From NCBI GenBank assembly GCA_946554445.1, contig CAMNSD010000001.1, positions 124,001 to 188,000 on the forward strand: a stretch of 64,000 bases of DNA. Direction: 5' to 3'. The position numbers were made by a program, and so were the translations under genes. This document shows positions 27,881-40,021 of the stretch, piece after piece (positions within the stretch are counted from its first letter, which is position 1; every line of letters begins with the position of its first letter). Below the pieces are notes generated by a model. That model had not been told where the DNA came from. It saw only the letters and a list, made by a program, of their open reading frames with translations, and did not search any database. Source of the DNA: an uncultured Lachnospiraceae bacterium (GTDB lineage: Bacteria; Bacillota; Clostridia; Lachnospirales; Lachnospiraceae).

Positions 27881-28789
27881 ATGTATTATTTACTCTTTGC
27901 ACTACTCCTTCTGGCGCTCCTTGGCTGCATCTTTTTTCACTGTTATAGGAAAAAAATTATTTGTAAAGTCAGTTCCATGGACGACTGTACCAAATGTTCC
28001 CTCCTAAAGGAACTGGTATATCCCTTCGGCTACTGTTTTCACTGTGACAGCGGTCTCTTTTCTTCCACAACGGATGCCTGGCAGAAACAAGCCGGGTACA
28101 CTTGGCTCTATGACTATATGGCGCCGCGTTTCCAAATGGTTTTTGACGCTCTTCCCGTATATTTCGATTATCGCGGCAGGACTTGGCTAATCGAACTTTG
28201 GAAAGGACAGTATGGTATCAACACCGGCGCTGAGATCGGTATATACCACGCTGATTCCATCATTCCAGAAGCAGACTACAAGACCACCTGGTTTTCCTGC
28301 GCACAGGATCATGAAATGCTGGATTGCTCCTTTGTCCTATGCAACAGGAGAAACGACTGCTTCCACAATGCGGGACGCCATTGGTGGCTTACTGCCTTTC
28401 TGGTGGGCTGTTTCTCCAAACCTTCCGACCTTTCCATGGAAGCCACCATCTGCTTTCCAAACAGAGAGATGCTTTCCGCTTTCCTGGATGGTCTGAAAAG
28501 GGCCGGTTACCGGGAGGACAGCATCTGCATCAAGGGTCTTCATGTATCCTTCGTCTTCTGTCGAAATATCACAGAAAAGTATAACCTCATCACTCGCTTT
28601 TGGCGCCGCTTCTCTCAATGGAAGAATCGTCTTTTCTGCAAACTTTATCTGTGGGTTACCAGACCTTTCTGTTGTACACAGGACCGGATTTTATATCTGT
28701 ACTTTTACCTCCCAGCGGCTTTTCGCAAGCTTTTAAGACTGCGCAGATTCCATAAACGTTGTCACAAACATTATTGTAAGGAGTCCTGA
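27881..28789 (+). CDS. DUF4474-like protein with N-terminal membrane anchor
   Basis: 302 residues. One N-terminal hydrophobic helix (MYYLLFALLLLALLGCIFF), then a cysteine-rich stretch (CTKCSLLKEL, GYCFHCDSG) and a domain with YFDYRGRTWLIELWKGQYG near 90 and GAEIGIYHAD, which I associate with DUF4474. The C-terminal third is basic and aromatic (FWRRFSQWKNRLFCKLY). It stops 2 bp before the metallophosphoesterase gene, so the two are translationally linked. No function is known. Confidence 0.72.
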   Translation: MYYLLFALLLLALLGCIFFHCYRKKIICKVSSMDDCTKCSLLKELVYPFGYCFHCDSGLFSSTTDAWQKQAGYTWLYDYMAPRFQMVFDALPVYFDYRGRTWLIELWKGQYGINTGAEIGIYHADSIIPEADYKTTWFSCAQDHEMLDCSFVLCNRRNDCFHNAGRHWWLTAFLVGCFSKPSDLSMEATICFPNREMLSAFLDGLKRAGYREDSICIKGLHVSFVFCRNITEKYNLITRFWRRFSQWKNRLFCKLYLWVTRPFCCTQDRILYLYFYLPAAFRKLLRLRRFHKRCHKHYCKES

Positions 28790-28791
28790 TC

Positions 28792-29652
28792 ATGAGTGCC
28801 TCTTCCCGTCTTAACCACGCTTTCCTAAACGCTCCTCTGCTGCCTTTGTCTAATCATTCCCGTTATGTCCTTATGAGCGACTGCCACCGGGGTATGGGCA
28901 ACTCTTCCGATAACTTCTTAAAAAACCAGCATCTGTATTTTGCCGCACTGGAACATTATTACCGGCAGGGATTCACCTATATCGAATTGGGAGACGGCGA
29001 TGAACTTTGGGAAAACCGCAATATGAAAAATATCATGGATATCCACAGCAATGTTTTTTGGCTCTTCACACAATTCTGCCAGGAGAACCGGTTATATCTG
29101 CTCTACGGGAACCATGATATTGTCAAAAGGAAAAAGAGAGTATGCACTCTCTTTCCTGACCTTGCCTTTTATGAAAGTATGATTCTCACCACGGACCTGC
29201 TGCCCGGCAACAGGTCCCATATCTCCCTCTATCTAACACACGGACATCAGGCCAGTCTGCTCAATTCCACATTCTGGCCCCTCTCCCGCTTCCTCGTCCG
29301 CTATATCTGGCGTCCGCTGGAAAATATGGGCGTATTGGATCCCACCAGCGCCGCCAAAAACTACCACGTCAAAAACAAATGTGAAATCCGCCTGAGCCAA
29401 TGGGCCAAAGATAATCACCACATCCTGATCACCGGCCACACTCACCGGCCTATCCTGCCTGCCGAGCCGGCTTGTTACTATAACACAGGAAGCTGCGTTC
29501 ACCCCCGCTGCATCACCTGCATTGAGATCGAACGTCAGTCCATGACCTTAGTCAAATGGAGTATGAGCGCCAGAGCCGACAGTACCCTCTATGTGGCCAG
29601 AGATATCATCTCCGGACCGGTTTCCCTGACCAGCCCACCGTCATTTTCATAG
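28792..29652 (+). CDS. Calcineurin-like metallophosphoesterase
   Basis: 286 residues with the full metal-site series: LMSDCHRGMG near 27 (DxH), IELGDGDELWENR near 63 (GDxxE), LYGNHDIVKR near 102 (GNHD), LTHGHQASL near 147 and ITGHTHRPILP near 207 (GHTH), with YYNTGSCV closing the sheet. No signal peptide. Substrate could be a nucleotide, phosphoprotein or lipid such as UDP-diacylglucosamine, as in LpxH-like members; not decidable. It starts 2 bp after the DUF4474-like gene. It ends 8 bp from the converging pyk stop with no terminator between. Confidence 0.9.
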   Translation: MSASSRLNHAFLNAPLLPLSNHSRYVLMSDCHRGMGNSSDNFLKNQHLYFAALEHYYRQGFTYIELGDGDELWENRNMKNIMDIHSNVFWLFTQFCQENRLYLLYGNHDIVKRKKRVCTLFPDLAFYESMILTTDLLPGNRSHISLYLTHGHQASLLNSTFWPLSRFLVRYIWRPLENMGVLDPTSAAKNYHVKNKCEIRLSQWAKDNHHILITGHTHRPILPAEPACYYNTGSCVHPRCITCIEIERQSMTLVKWSMSARADSTLYVARDIISGPVSLTSPPSFS

Positions 29653-29660
29653 ACCTATCT

Positions 29661-31076
29661 TTATACGATCTGCACTTTGATCATATTCGTTGTCCCGGAG
29701 CATCCGATCGGCACTCCGGAGGTGATGACCGTCAGATCACCCTTTTTTAAAAGCCCTTTCTTCTCAGCCGCCGCAATCGCCTTGTCAAACAGTCCATAGG
29801 CATCTTTCTCTTCTTTGATCACAAGCGGCGTCACGCCCCATGCCAAAGATAACTGCCTACACACCTTTTCCGTAGTGGCACAGCTTATGATATCGCTCTT
29901 TGGCCGGTAGCTGGACACCATTCTCGCAGACCTGCCGGATTTAGTGACCGTCACAATGGCCGTCGCATTTAAATCCAACGCTGTGGTACAAGTGGCGTGA
30001 CAGATTGCATCCGTAACATCCGGATTCGCCTCTCTTTCAAACAGGAAAAATCGCTTGCGGTAATCCACATCCTGCTCCGTGCGTTCCGCAATTCTCACCA
30101 TTGTCTTAACCGCCTCCACAGGATAAGCCCCCGCCGCCGTCTCCCCAGAAAGCATGATAGCGCTGGTACCGTCATAGACCGCGTTAGCCACATCCGTGGT
30201 CTCCGCCCTAGTCGGTCTGGGATTCTTGATCATGGATTCCAACATCTGTGTGGCCGTGATGACCTGCTTACCTGCGCGGTATACCTTTTTAATAATCTTC
30301 TTCTGAATCACCGGAACTTCCTCATAGGGAATCTCCACGCCCATATCGCCGCGGGCCACCATAATGCCATCCGACACCTCCACGATATCATCAATGTTGG
30401 ACACGCCCTGGGCATTCTCTATCTTGGAAATAATCTTGATATCCTCGCCGCCGTTCTTCTCAAGCAGCTTGCGAAGCTGTAAAATATCCTCTTTCTTCTG
30501 CACAAAAGAAGCCGCAATAAAATCCACATCCTGCTCTATTCCAAACAGAATATCCTCCCTGTCTTTATCGCTGATATACGGCATGGAAAGATCCACATCC
30601 GGCACATTGACGCCCTTATGATTGGAAACCGTACCGCCATTGATGACACGGCAGACGATATCGTTTTTCTCTACTTTCTCCACCTTCATCTCGATCAGAC
30701 CGTCGTCGATCAGCACCCGCATACCCACTTCCAAATCCTCATAGAGACGGTTGTAAGTTACGCTCACCTTATCTTTCGTGCCCTCCACTTCATCGGCCGT
30801 CAGCGTAAAAATCTGCCCCTCTTCCAGAACCACTTTCCCTTCCTTAAAGTTCTTCACACGGACTTCAGGTCCTTTCGTATCGAGCAGGATTGCCACCGGC
30901 TTACCCACTTCCTGCCGAAGTTTCTTAACCATATCCATTCTCTTCTTATGGTCTTCATAGGTACCGTGGGAAAAGTTGCATCTAGCCACATTCATCCCTT
31001 CCAACATCATCTGTCTCAGTACTTCCTCATTGTCCGTGGAAGGCCCCAGTGTACATACAATCTTTGTTTTGCGCAT
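29661..31076 (-). CDS. pyk: Pyruvate kinase
   Basis: Final glycolytic enzyme, phosphoenolpyruvate plus ADP to pyruvate plus ATP. 471 residues, the short form without the extra C-terminal phosphohistidine domain of many Bacilli. Signatures: MRKTKIVCTLGPSTD at the start, ARCNFSHGTYEDH near 31, KIISKIENAQGV near 216 with the catalytic Lys, VARGDMGVEIP near 241 and MLSGETAAGAYP near 328. GGAGG precedes the ATG. A CTAAACC/GGTTTAG inverted repeat at 31129-31151 lies in its leader or promoter. Confidence 0.97.
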   Translation of the reverse strand: MRKTKIVCTLGPSTDNEEVLRQMMLEGMNVARCNFSHGTYEDHKKRMDMVKKLRQEVGKPVAILLDTKGPEVRVKNFKEGKVVLEEGQIFTLTADEVEGTKDKVSVTYNRLYEDLEVGMRVLIDDGLIEMKVEKVEKNDIVCRVINGGTVSNHKGVNVPDVDLSMPYISDKDREDILFGIEQDVDFIAASFVQKKEDILQLRKLLEKNGGEDIKIISKIENAQGVSNIDDIVEVSDGIMVARGDMGVEIPYEEVPVIQKKIIKKVYRAGKQVITATQMLESMIKNPRPTRAETTDVANAVYDGTSAIMLSGETAAGAYPVEAVKTMVRIAERTEQDVDYRKRFFLFEREANPDVTDAICHATCTTALDLNATAIVTVTKSGRSARMVSSYRPKSDIISCATTEKVCRQLSLAWGVTPLVIKEEKDAYGLFDKAIAAAEKKGLLKKGDLTVITSGVPIGCSGTTNMIKVQIV

Positions 31077-31283
31077 CCTTACCTCCGTTCTCCGGTCTGT
31101 TGCCGAAATGATTTCCTATCTTATTATTCTAAACCAAAAAATCTGGTTTAGTACGGAATGACTTCTTTATCATATCATATTCTGTGGGGGATAGCCAGAT
31201 ACAGACATGGGATAACTTACAATGTTTATCTGCTGTGAGCCAAGTTTAACCAACATTCATTTACTATTTAACAAATATACTAA

Positions 31284-31312
31284 TTGACTTATTTATAAAA
31301 TGGTTGTAGTAT
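31284..31312 (+). promoter_or_regulatory. Rightward promoter P1 upstream of the NYN gene
   Basis: TTGACT (31284-31289), 17-nt spacer, TAGTAT (31307-31312). It is 126 bp upstream of P2 and could make a longer leader or a separate small RNA. A short AGCG/CGCT stem with six T residues (31381-31396) lies between the two. Confidence 0.55.
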
Positions 31313-31409
31313 ATTTGTATTAACACATCACAACAAATTTATGGTTTCTGGATAAATAAATCTATCAATATTTTGAACTCAGCGATTCGCTTTTTTATCC
31401 ACAAAATGA

Positions 31410-31438
31410 TTGACTTTTAAACCTATGGCATATACTAT
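31410..31438 (+). promoter_or_regulatory. Rightward promoter P2 of the NYN gene leader
   Basis: TTGACT (31410-31415), 17-nt spacer, TACTAT (31433-31438). Predicted start near 31445, giving a leader of about 110 nt that contains the terminator-like hairpin. Confidence 0.65.
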
Positions 31439-31470
31439 ATAAGTGTAAGGATAGCTACACGTTAATATTG

Positions 31471-31523
31471 CTCCAGGTGGTAAGTCTCTCAGCATATGAG
31501 AATGACCGAACCCTGGAGTTTTT
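31471..31523 (+). terminator. Leader terminator/attenuator before the NYN gene
   Basis: CTCCAGG (31471-31477) pairs with CCTGGAG (31512-31518), followed by TTTTT. Inside is a second stem TCTCA/TGAGA (31487-31501). The ribosome site and ATG lie 24-38 nt beyond, so transcription must read through to express the gene. I compared it by eye with the common riboswitch classes and found no match. Confidence 0.65.
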
Positions 31524-31555
31524 CATTTTTCTATAAATATACAAAGGAGATATAA

Positions 31556-32218
31556 ATGAAAACAGCTATACTTGTCGATGGCGGCTTCTACCGCAGACGT
31601 GCTCAAAGCGCATTGGGTGCTATTTCTGCACAGGAACGGGCCTTTGAACTTGCAAATTATTGTAAAAGGCATCTTGAATCTCATGGGGAACAAAGTACTT
31701 TGTATCGAATCTTCTATTATGACTGTCCGCCAGCCTCCAAAAAAATTTACCATCCTTTTTTGAAAACACAGGTTGATTTGTCAAAAACCGATCTCTATAT
31801 ATGGATGAACCAATTTCTGAATGAACTGAAAAAGAAGAGAAAGCTTGCCTTGCGCCTCGGAAAACTTGCTGAAGAACAGGCACACTACACAATCAGGCCG
31901 GATATTGTCAAAAAACTCTGTAACGGCAGTCTTTCCTTTGCCAATATGAGTGAAAAAGATTTTTGCATCGAAATAGACCAAAAAGGGGTGGATATGAAAA
32001 TAGGGCTTGACATTGCATCTATGGCCTATAAGCACCAGGTAGATCAGATTATCCTCATATCCGGAGACAGTGACTTTGTATCAGCCGCCAAACTTGCCCG
32101 ACGTGAGGGAATCGACTTTGTCCTTGATCCATTGGGTTCCCCCATCAAGCCAGATTTATTTGAACATATTGACGGGCTGAGAACTTGTGACAAATCTTAT
32201 CTGCCTGTCATCAGCTAA
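31556..32218 (+). CDS. NYN domain protein (PIN-like, LabA/DUF88 type)
   Basis: 220 residues. Acidic residues expected for a PIN-like nuclease are visible: TAILVDGGFYRR at the start, KGVDMKIGLDIA near 143 and LISGDSDFVSAAK near 164, then REGIDFVLDPLG. NYN proteins are thought to act on RNA; relatives include LabA and the RNA-decay protein Rae1/YacP only distantly. It is a single gene behind a leader terminator, so conditional expression is likely. AAAGGAG is well spaced. RNase activity is inference. Confidence 0.85.
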   Translation: MKTAILVDGGFYRRRAQSALGAISAQERAFELANYCKRHLESHGEQSTLYRIFYYDCPPASKKIYHPFLKTQVDLSKTDLYIWMNQFLNELKKKRKLALRLGKLAEEQAHYTIRPDIVKKLCNGSLSFANMSEKDFCIEIDQKGVDMKIGLDIASMAYKHQVDQIILISGDSDFVSAAKLARREGIDFVLDPLGSPIKPDLFEHIDGLRTCDKSYLPVIS

Positions 32219-32246
32219 TACTCATTCCGATATCTCTTTTAAAAGC

Positions 32247-32282
32247 AGCATCAGGGCAGATTATAAATCCTGCCCCGATGCT
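32247..32282. terminator. Bidirectional terminator between NYN gene and beta-galactosidase
   Basis: AGCATC-A-GGGCAG (32247-32259) pairs with CTGCCC-C-GATGCT (32270-32282), one mismatch in a 13-bp stem. Leftward a GCTTTT tract follows, fitting the end of the beta-galactosidase operon; the converging NYN gene probably uses it too. Confidence 0.82.
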
Positions 32283-32293
32283 ATTACCATGAA

Positions 32294-35499
<3,206 letters not shown>

Positions 35500-35550
35500 A
35501 CTGTCAACAAATCATCACATCAATCTGTTATGCCATATAGGAATATCTCA

Positions 35551-36357
35551 TTATTTCACAGCACCCGTGATACCTTCTGCGAAAGCGTTCTGCAGACAGA
35601 AGAATACGATCGCGGTAGGCAGTGTACAGATTAACACCGCTAACATCAACATGCCGTAATCAGTCACATAGCCCTCTGTCAGATTGGCCACCACCATAGG
35701 CATCGTCTGACTCGTAGTATCTGTCATGATAACCTTCGGCCACAGATAACTGTTCCAGGCATTCATAAAGGTGATCGTCATAGCCGCTGCGTAAGTGGAA
35801 CGCATGGTCGGCATGAACATCTGGAAAAAGATTCGAATCTCAGATAGACCGTCAATCCTAGCCGCTTCCATAATATCATGAGGGAAAGATCTTGCACTCT
35901 GTCTGAACATCATGATCAAGAACGGCGTCGATACTGTCGGCAGGATAAAACCAATCGTAGTATTGAGCCAGCCAAACTTGGAAACCATCTGGAACAAAGG
36001 TATCATCGTTGCCACAAAAGGCACCATCATCGCCAGAAGGATAATGTTCATGACCAAATCTTTTCCTCTGTCATGATAGATCTCAAAACCATAACCTGCC
36101 AGCGAACAGACCACCAGGGATACCAGTGTCAGGATAGCCGCATACTTAAAAGAGTTGCCAAACGCTCTTCCCACATTCTGTGTTGCCAGAAGGTTGTTCA
36201 GGTTCTCCATAAAATAGGTGCCGGGAACCAACCGTCCGGAAATGACTTCCGCGCTCTTATTTGTTGCCGCACTCACCATCCAATACAGCGGAAAAACAGA
36301 AATAAAGGACACTATGCACAAAAACAGATACATACCGAATTTTTTCAATTTAATCAC
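35551..36357 (-). CDS. Carbohydrate ABC transporter permease (MalG/LacG type)
   Basis: About 268 residues with six membrane segments. The EAA loop of binding-protein-dependent permeases is clear: MEAARIDGLSEIRIFFQMFMP near 165. The start is most likely the GTG at 36357, 8 nt after AGG, overlapping the other permease gene by 8 bp; a GTG three codons earlier coincides with that site. No ATPase gene is in the operon, so a shared MsmX-like ATPase is expected, as is usual for these importers. Confidence 0.92.
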   Translation of the reverse strand: MIKLKKFGMYLFLCIVSFISVFPLYWMVSAATNKSAEVISGRLVPGTYFMENLNNLLATQNVGRAFGNSFKYAAILTLVSLVVCSLAGYGFEIYHDRGKDLVMNIILLAMMVPFVATMIPLFQMVSKFGWLNTTIGFILPTVSTPFLIMMFRQSARSFPHDIMEAARIDGLSEIRIFFQMFMPTMRSTYAAAMTITFMNAWNSYLWPKVIMTDTTSQTMPMVVANLTEGYVTDYGMLMLAVLICTLPTAIVFFCLQNAFAEGITGAVK

Positions 36358-37240
36358 GCTTATCACCTACTTTCATCTGTAGGAATGCCAGGATGGCAAC
36401 CAGAATCAAAATAAAGAAGGACATTGCTGCCGAGTAGCCAAAGTTTGGTACATATTTAAATGACATATCATATATGTAATGCGACATGGTAATCGAAGTA
36501 TTCGCCGGACCGCCATTGGTCAGGTTCACAGACTCATCAAACAGCTGCAATGTACCATTGGTGGACATGATCGCCGTCAACAGAATCGTCGGTTTCAAAA
36601 GCGGCACTGTAATCCGGAAGAATGTCTGCACAGCCGATGCACCGTCAATTTTAGCCGCCTCATAAATTGAATACTCGATATTTTGCAGACCGGACAGATA
36701 GAACACCATATTATACCCCGTCCACCGCCATAAAAGTGCAATAATGATAACGATTCTCGCGCTGAATGTATTGGTCAGGAAAGCATAAGGCTGATCCAAA
36801 ATTCCAAGTTTGACAAACAGCAGATTGACGAGACCGTTATTCGCAAACAGGGAACGGAAAATAATCGCATATGCTACCAGAGATGTCGCACAAGGTAAGA
36901 AGATCATGGTACGGAAAAGTCCCTTAAACTTCAAATCCTTATTATTCAGTATAGATGCCAAAATCAATGCAAAGATCAACATGATCGGCACCTGAATGAT
37001 CAAATAGAAAAATGTATTTTTAACGGACTGGAGAAACACCTTATCCTGGAACATTCGCGTGTAATTCAAGATACCGCAGGGCTTCATGTTCGCCCCTACA
37101 CCCGTTTGAAAAGATAAAAGGAGCGCTCTTATCATCGGTATGAAACTCATGACTAAAATCAACAATGCGCCCGGTGCCAGAAACGCCCACCCCGTCAGAT
37201 TATGTTTTCTGCTAAGCGTCATTTTTTTTGGCTTGCTCAA
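36350..37240 (-). CDS. Carbohydrate ABC transporter permease (MalF/LacF type)
   Basis: About 296 residues, six membrane segments, with the EAA loop YEAAKIDGASAVQTFFRITVP near 190. AGGAGGG lies about 7 nt before a TTG at 37240 (then SKPKKMTLSRKH), which fits better than the ATG six codons later. It follows the binding-protein gene across 193 bp filled with hairpin repeat A copy 3, and overlaps the next permease. Together with the binding protein and lacZ it should import a beta-galactoside. Confidence 0.92.
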   Translation of the reverse strand: MSKPKKMTLSRKHNLTGWAFLAPGALLILVMSFIPMIRALLLSFQTGVGANMKPCGILNYTRMFQDKVFLQSVKNTFFYLIIQVPIMLIFALILASILNNKDLKFKGLFRTMIFLPCATSLVAYAIIFRSLFANNGLVNLLFVKLGILDQPYAFLTNTFSARIVIIIALLWRWTGYNMVFYLSGLQNIEYSIYEAAKIDGASAVQTFFRITVPLLKPTILLTAIMSTNGTLQLFDESVNLTNGGPANTSITMSHYIYDMSFKYVPNFGYSAAMSFFILILVAILAFLQMKVGDKRD

Positions 37241-37338
37241 GAAACTCCCTCCTTCTCTGTCTTTGGAGAAAATAGGGGAACAGCCCGTTAAAACCATTCC
37301 CCTATTTTTGTTTAATTATTTAAAACTCACACTTTCGA

Positions 37339-37431
37339 CCAAGGCCGCGAAGCAGTCCTCGTGATCGAACTCCGCTCTCGCTTTTTGACCGAGTTTGCAA
37401 AGCAAATCTCGTGATTGAGCTCTGCTCAATC
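37339..37431 (-). repeat. Hairpin-array repeat A, copy 3 (in sugar transporter operon)
   Basis: Three hairpins in the leftward transcript: GATTGAGC/GCTCAATC with a TCT/AGA loop (37413-37431); CGAGATTTGC/GCAAACTCG (37390-37411); and CGAGGACTGC/GCGGCCTTGG with a TTC loop (37339-37361). The last two are diverged forms of the hairpins in copies 1 and 2, in reverse orientation. They begin 2 bp after the binding-protein stop. Stable hairpins here could protect the binding-protein mRNA and reduce permease expression, as REP sequences do in malE-malF. Confidence 0.78.
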
Positions 37432-37433
37432 AA

Positions 37434-38816
37434 TTATTGTCCCATATTAAAGTTAATAGTAGATTCTGCTGTCTCTAACTCAGTTGCAAGATCACTACCG
37501 TTGATATAGTTCGTGATAGCAGTTGCTACAGCATTACGAGCCTCATAGTAGTAAACGCCTGTAATATTGGACGGAACCTTGGTGGAGTAGTCAACGATCT
37601 TCGCAGATACTGCATCGCCGCCGAAGAAATCGCTGGGTGCGCCATACGCATCGGAATCACCTGCCGGAGCCCATGTTGCCAGAGCGCCGCTGGGAAGGAT
37701 ATTGTCATACAGTTCTGTGCTGCCTGCAAAAGTGCTGCCCAGGAAATCTGCTGCCAATGCCTGATTCTTGCAGCTTGTGGTAACTGCCCAAGAAGAACCA
37801 CCATTGTTGGAGTAGTTAGTCGCACTGGATACACCTACCAGGCTGGGCATATTTGTGATTGCCCAATTACCAGCCTGATCTTCTGCTGTCTGAACGGAAG
37901 CCATGATCCAGCATCCGTTGATCGTGCCTGCTACTTCGCCGCTTACGATAGAACCTACGTACTCATCCCAGCTGTTAACCTCAGCCAACACGCCTGCATC
38001 TTTCAGGCTCTTATAGGTCTCCATAACTACTTTTAATGTATCATTGTTTACAATATTAGCTGTGCCGTCTTCATTGAATAAGGACGCGCCTGCGGACTGC
38101 ATCATCATCATGATCAGGTCACACTCACCTGCCTGCATTGTGATGAGGGGCTTGCCTGTCGCATCGAGAACCTTCTTACCATTCTCAATATACTGGTCAA
38201 ATGTGATATCTGTGAAGTCATCAACTGTCAGACCAGCCTGCTCCAGTAAGTCTGTACGATAACATGCAACCACTGCACCGTTATCAAAAGGAACGCCATA
38301 ATTCTTGCCATCAACTACGGAGTATGCTGTCTTACCTGCTGCAAACTGTGAAAAGTCGATGCCGCTGTTTGTCAGATCCGCACATACATCCGGGAAGCTG
38401 ATAACGTTCTTCTGGAACGCATTGTCCTGCATCAGGAAGATGTCGGGCAGTGTGCTCAGATCGCCGGAAGTAGCTGCCGTGGTAATCTTGGTCTGGATAT
38501 CATCCCAAGGTGTCTCTACTACATTCAACTTGAAATTCGGATGGTCTTTCTGATAAACCTTCTCTGCCTCATACATAGCGTTTAAGTTGAACGCCGGATC
38601 CCAACACCATACAGTCAGTGTCTCTTCGCCGCCTGCCGCGTCTGCCGCCGGAGCCTCTGTTCCTGCATCTGCTGTCCCTGCATCCGCTGCCGGAGCCTCT
38701 GTTGCCGCTCCTCCATTGTCTGCTGCCGGCGCCTGTGTTCCGGAATCGCCGCCACAACCTGCCAATGAAAGAATCATTGCAGCTGCCAATAAAGTTGCTA
38801 AAATCTTTCTTTTCAT
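37434..38816 (-). CDS. Sugar-binding lipoprotein of ABC transporter (family 1)
   Basis: 460 residues from ATG 38816, placed by GGGAGG 7-8 nt upstream. The signal peptide ends in the lipobox LAGC, followed by a low-complexity Ala/Gly/Thr/Glu linker (GGAATEAPAADAGTADAGTE) that tethers the binding domain. Core: LTVWCWDPAFNLNAMYEAE near 72, GVPFDNGAVVACYR near 170 and GTINGCWIMAS near 300. First gene of the transporter operon; downstream are both permeases and GH2 beta-galactosidase, so a galactoside or galacto-oligosaccharide is the likely ligand. Confidence 0.94.
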   Translation of the reverse strand: MKRKILATLLAAAMILSLAGCGGDSGTQAPAADNGGAATEAPAADAGTADAGTEAPAADAAGGEETLTVWCWDPAFNLNAMYEAEKVYQKDHPNFKLNVVETPWDDIQTKITTAATSGDLSTLPDIFLMQDNAFQKNVISFPDVCADLTNSGIDFSQFAAGKTAYSVVDGKNYGVPFDNGAVVACYRTDLLEQAGLTVDDFTDITFDQYIENGKKVLDATGKPLITMQAGECDLIMMMMQSAGASLFNEDGTANIVNNDTLKVVMETYKSLKDAGVLAEVNSWDEYVGSIVSGEVAGTINGCWIMASVQTAEDQAGNWAITNMPSLVGVSSATNYSNNGGSSWAVTTSCKNQALAADFLGSTFAGSTELYDNILPSGALATWAPAGDSDAYGAPSDFFGGDAVSAKIVDYSTKVPSNITGVYYYEARNAVATAITNYINGSDLATELETAESTINFNMGQ

Positions 38817-38842
38817 CTTTTTTCCTCCCATTTTCCCTTTTT

Positions 38843-38857
38843 GTGTACATTGTACAC
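38843..38857. promoter_or_regulatory. Palindrome GTGTACA-T-TGTACAC upstream of the transporter operon
   Basis: A perfect 7-bp inverted repeat about one base, 27-41 bp before the binding-protein ATG. A possible -10 box TATAAT lies at 38948-38943 on the minus strand without a good -35, as expected for an activator-dependent promoter. The palindrome would be a repressor site downstream of the start; which protein binds is unknown. Confidence 0.5.
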
Positions 38858-38988
38858 TGGGCCTCTTGGTTTCTTATCAGTTCTCATGGGCAGTTGGTCA
38901 TTTTGTGCACTCTGCTGCCTTTTTCAAACTGATTGTATATGCATTATAACTCTTTGTCATTTCTTTGTGCTATCATCAAAAAGCAAAA

Positions 38989-39020
38989 AAGATGCAAATT
39001 CGACCATCCTTTTGCATCTT
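38989..39020 (-). terminator. Intrinsic terminator after the AraC-type gene
   Basis: AAGATGCAAA (38989-38998) and TTTGCATCTT (39011-39020) form a perfect 10-bp stem with a 12-nt loop; leftward it runs into TTTTTTGCTTTTTG. It separates the AraC/LysM operon from the transporter operon. Confidence 0.88.
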
Positions 39021-39094
39021 AATCGTTTACGTTATTAAATTTACCGTTGTTCTGTCAAACAACATATTTTCCAAGATGTCTACACATTCATAAA

Positions 39095-40021
39095 TTACCA
39101 CCCCTTATAGGCGGAAATTTTATATCCCAAAAGCTTTGTCTCATAATTCTCCGGATGGATTTTCCACTGATAAGGAGTAATATTCAACACCTTCTTGAAA
39201 TTTCTGTTGAAGGTGGACACTGACTGAAACCCACACCGTTCAGCTACCAGTTCCATGCTGTCCGTATGTTTCTTCATATATTCACAGGCCATCTGCACCC
39301 GCACCAGATTCAGATAATCGGAGGGCGTCATATTCATGATCTTCTGGAACACTCTCCTGAAATGCGTCTCCGACATGTTGCTAATCTGTGCCAAGTCTCC
39401 GATCGTCAATTCTTCCGCATAATGCGCCCCGATATAGTGCAGGGCAAAAGAAACCTGGGAGGCGCTCCTGCTTTGTTTTCTAACCTCACCCACTTTTCCG
39501 TGGTTCATCCGCGCAATATTAATCAGCAGCGACAGCAGAAGTCCCTTAACACTCTCCACATAAAACTCCTTCTTATAGCGCATCTCATCCATGATACTCT
39601 TAATCAGCGCCGCCAATTCCGGGTGTTTAGCAGCGTCTTCCGCCCAAGCCCTGTTATTGATGACCGCGCTCAGGTCGTCTGTATAAAGGGAATCATCCCC
39701 ATATATCTCCCGCAAAAACGCCTCCACATCAATAAACAGATATTCCCAACTGCTTAACGACATCTGATCACTGCTTGTATTATGAGGAAAATTCTTCGGA
39801 ATCACAGTAAACATATCAGACTTATAGGGAACCGACCGCTCGTCCAACACCATCTCCCCAATCCCGTCATAGCAAAACCCGATTTCCATATAGTTATGAA
39901 AATGCAGAGAATCCATACCATAAGGCCGTATCCACGCTTCTCCAAGGAGCGCCATACATGGCTCGTTCTGGGGAATCTCATAATAACGGAATTCAATTTC
40001 CTGCTTTTTTCTTACCGCCAT
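39095..40021 (-). CDS. AraC-family transcriptional regulator
   Basis: 309 residues. An N-terminal cupin-like sensing domain (HFHNYMEIGFCYDG near 40) and a C-terminal double HTH: LTIGDLAQISNMSETHFRRVF near 205 and LVAERCGFQSVSTFNRNFKK near 255, then the usual ITPYQWK. The ATG at 40021 has AAGGG 5-6 nt upstream, and the gene overlaps the LysM gene by 29 bp, so translation is coupled. Its position next to the beta-galactoside transporter operon suggests control of it; cotranscription with two envelope genes makes an envelope signal another possibility. Confidence 0.9.
   Translation of the reverse strand: MAVRKKQEIEFRYYEIPQNEPCMALLGEAWIRPYGMDSLHFHNYMEIGFCYDGIGEMVLDERSVPYKSDMFTVIPKNFPHNTSSDQMSLSSWEYLFIDVEAFLREIYGDDSLYTDDLSAVINNRAWAEDAAKHPELAALIKSIMDEMRYKKEFYVESVKGLLLSLLINIARMNHGKVGEVRKQSRSASQVSFALHYIGAHYAEELTIGDLAQISNMSETHFRRVFQKIMNMTPSDYLNLVRVQMACEYMKKHTDSMELVAERCGFQSVSTFNRNFKKVLNITPYQWKIHPENYETKLLGYKISAYKGW

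Larger units (their letters stand above)
31077..31555. other. 479-bp divergent intergenic region
   Basis: Lies between pyk (leftward) and the NYN gene (rightward). Next to pyk is an inverted repeat CTAAACC (31129-31135) / GGTTTAG (31145-31151). Two rightward consensus promoters follow, and before the NYN gene there is a leader hairpin with a uridine run. 31152-31283 holds AT-rich sequence in which I see nothing further. Confidence 0.6.
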
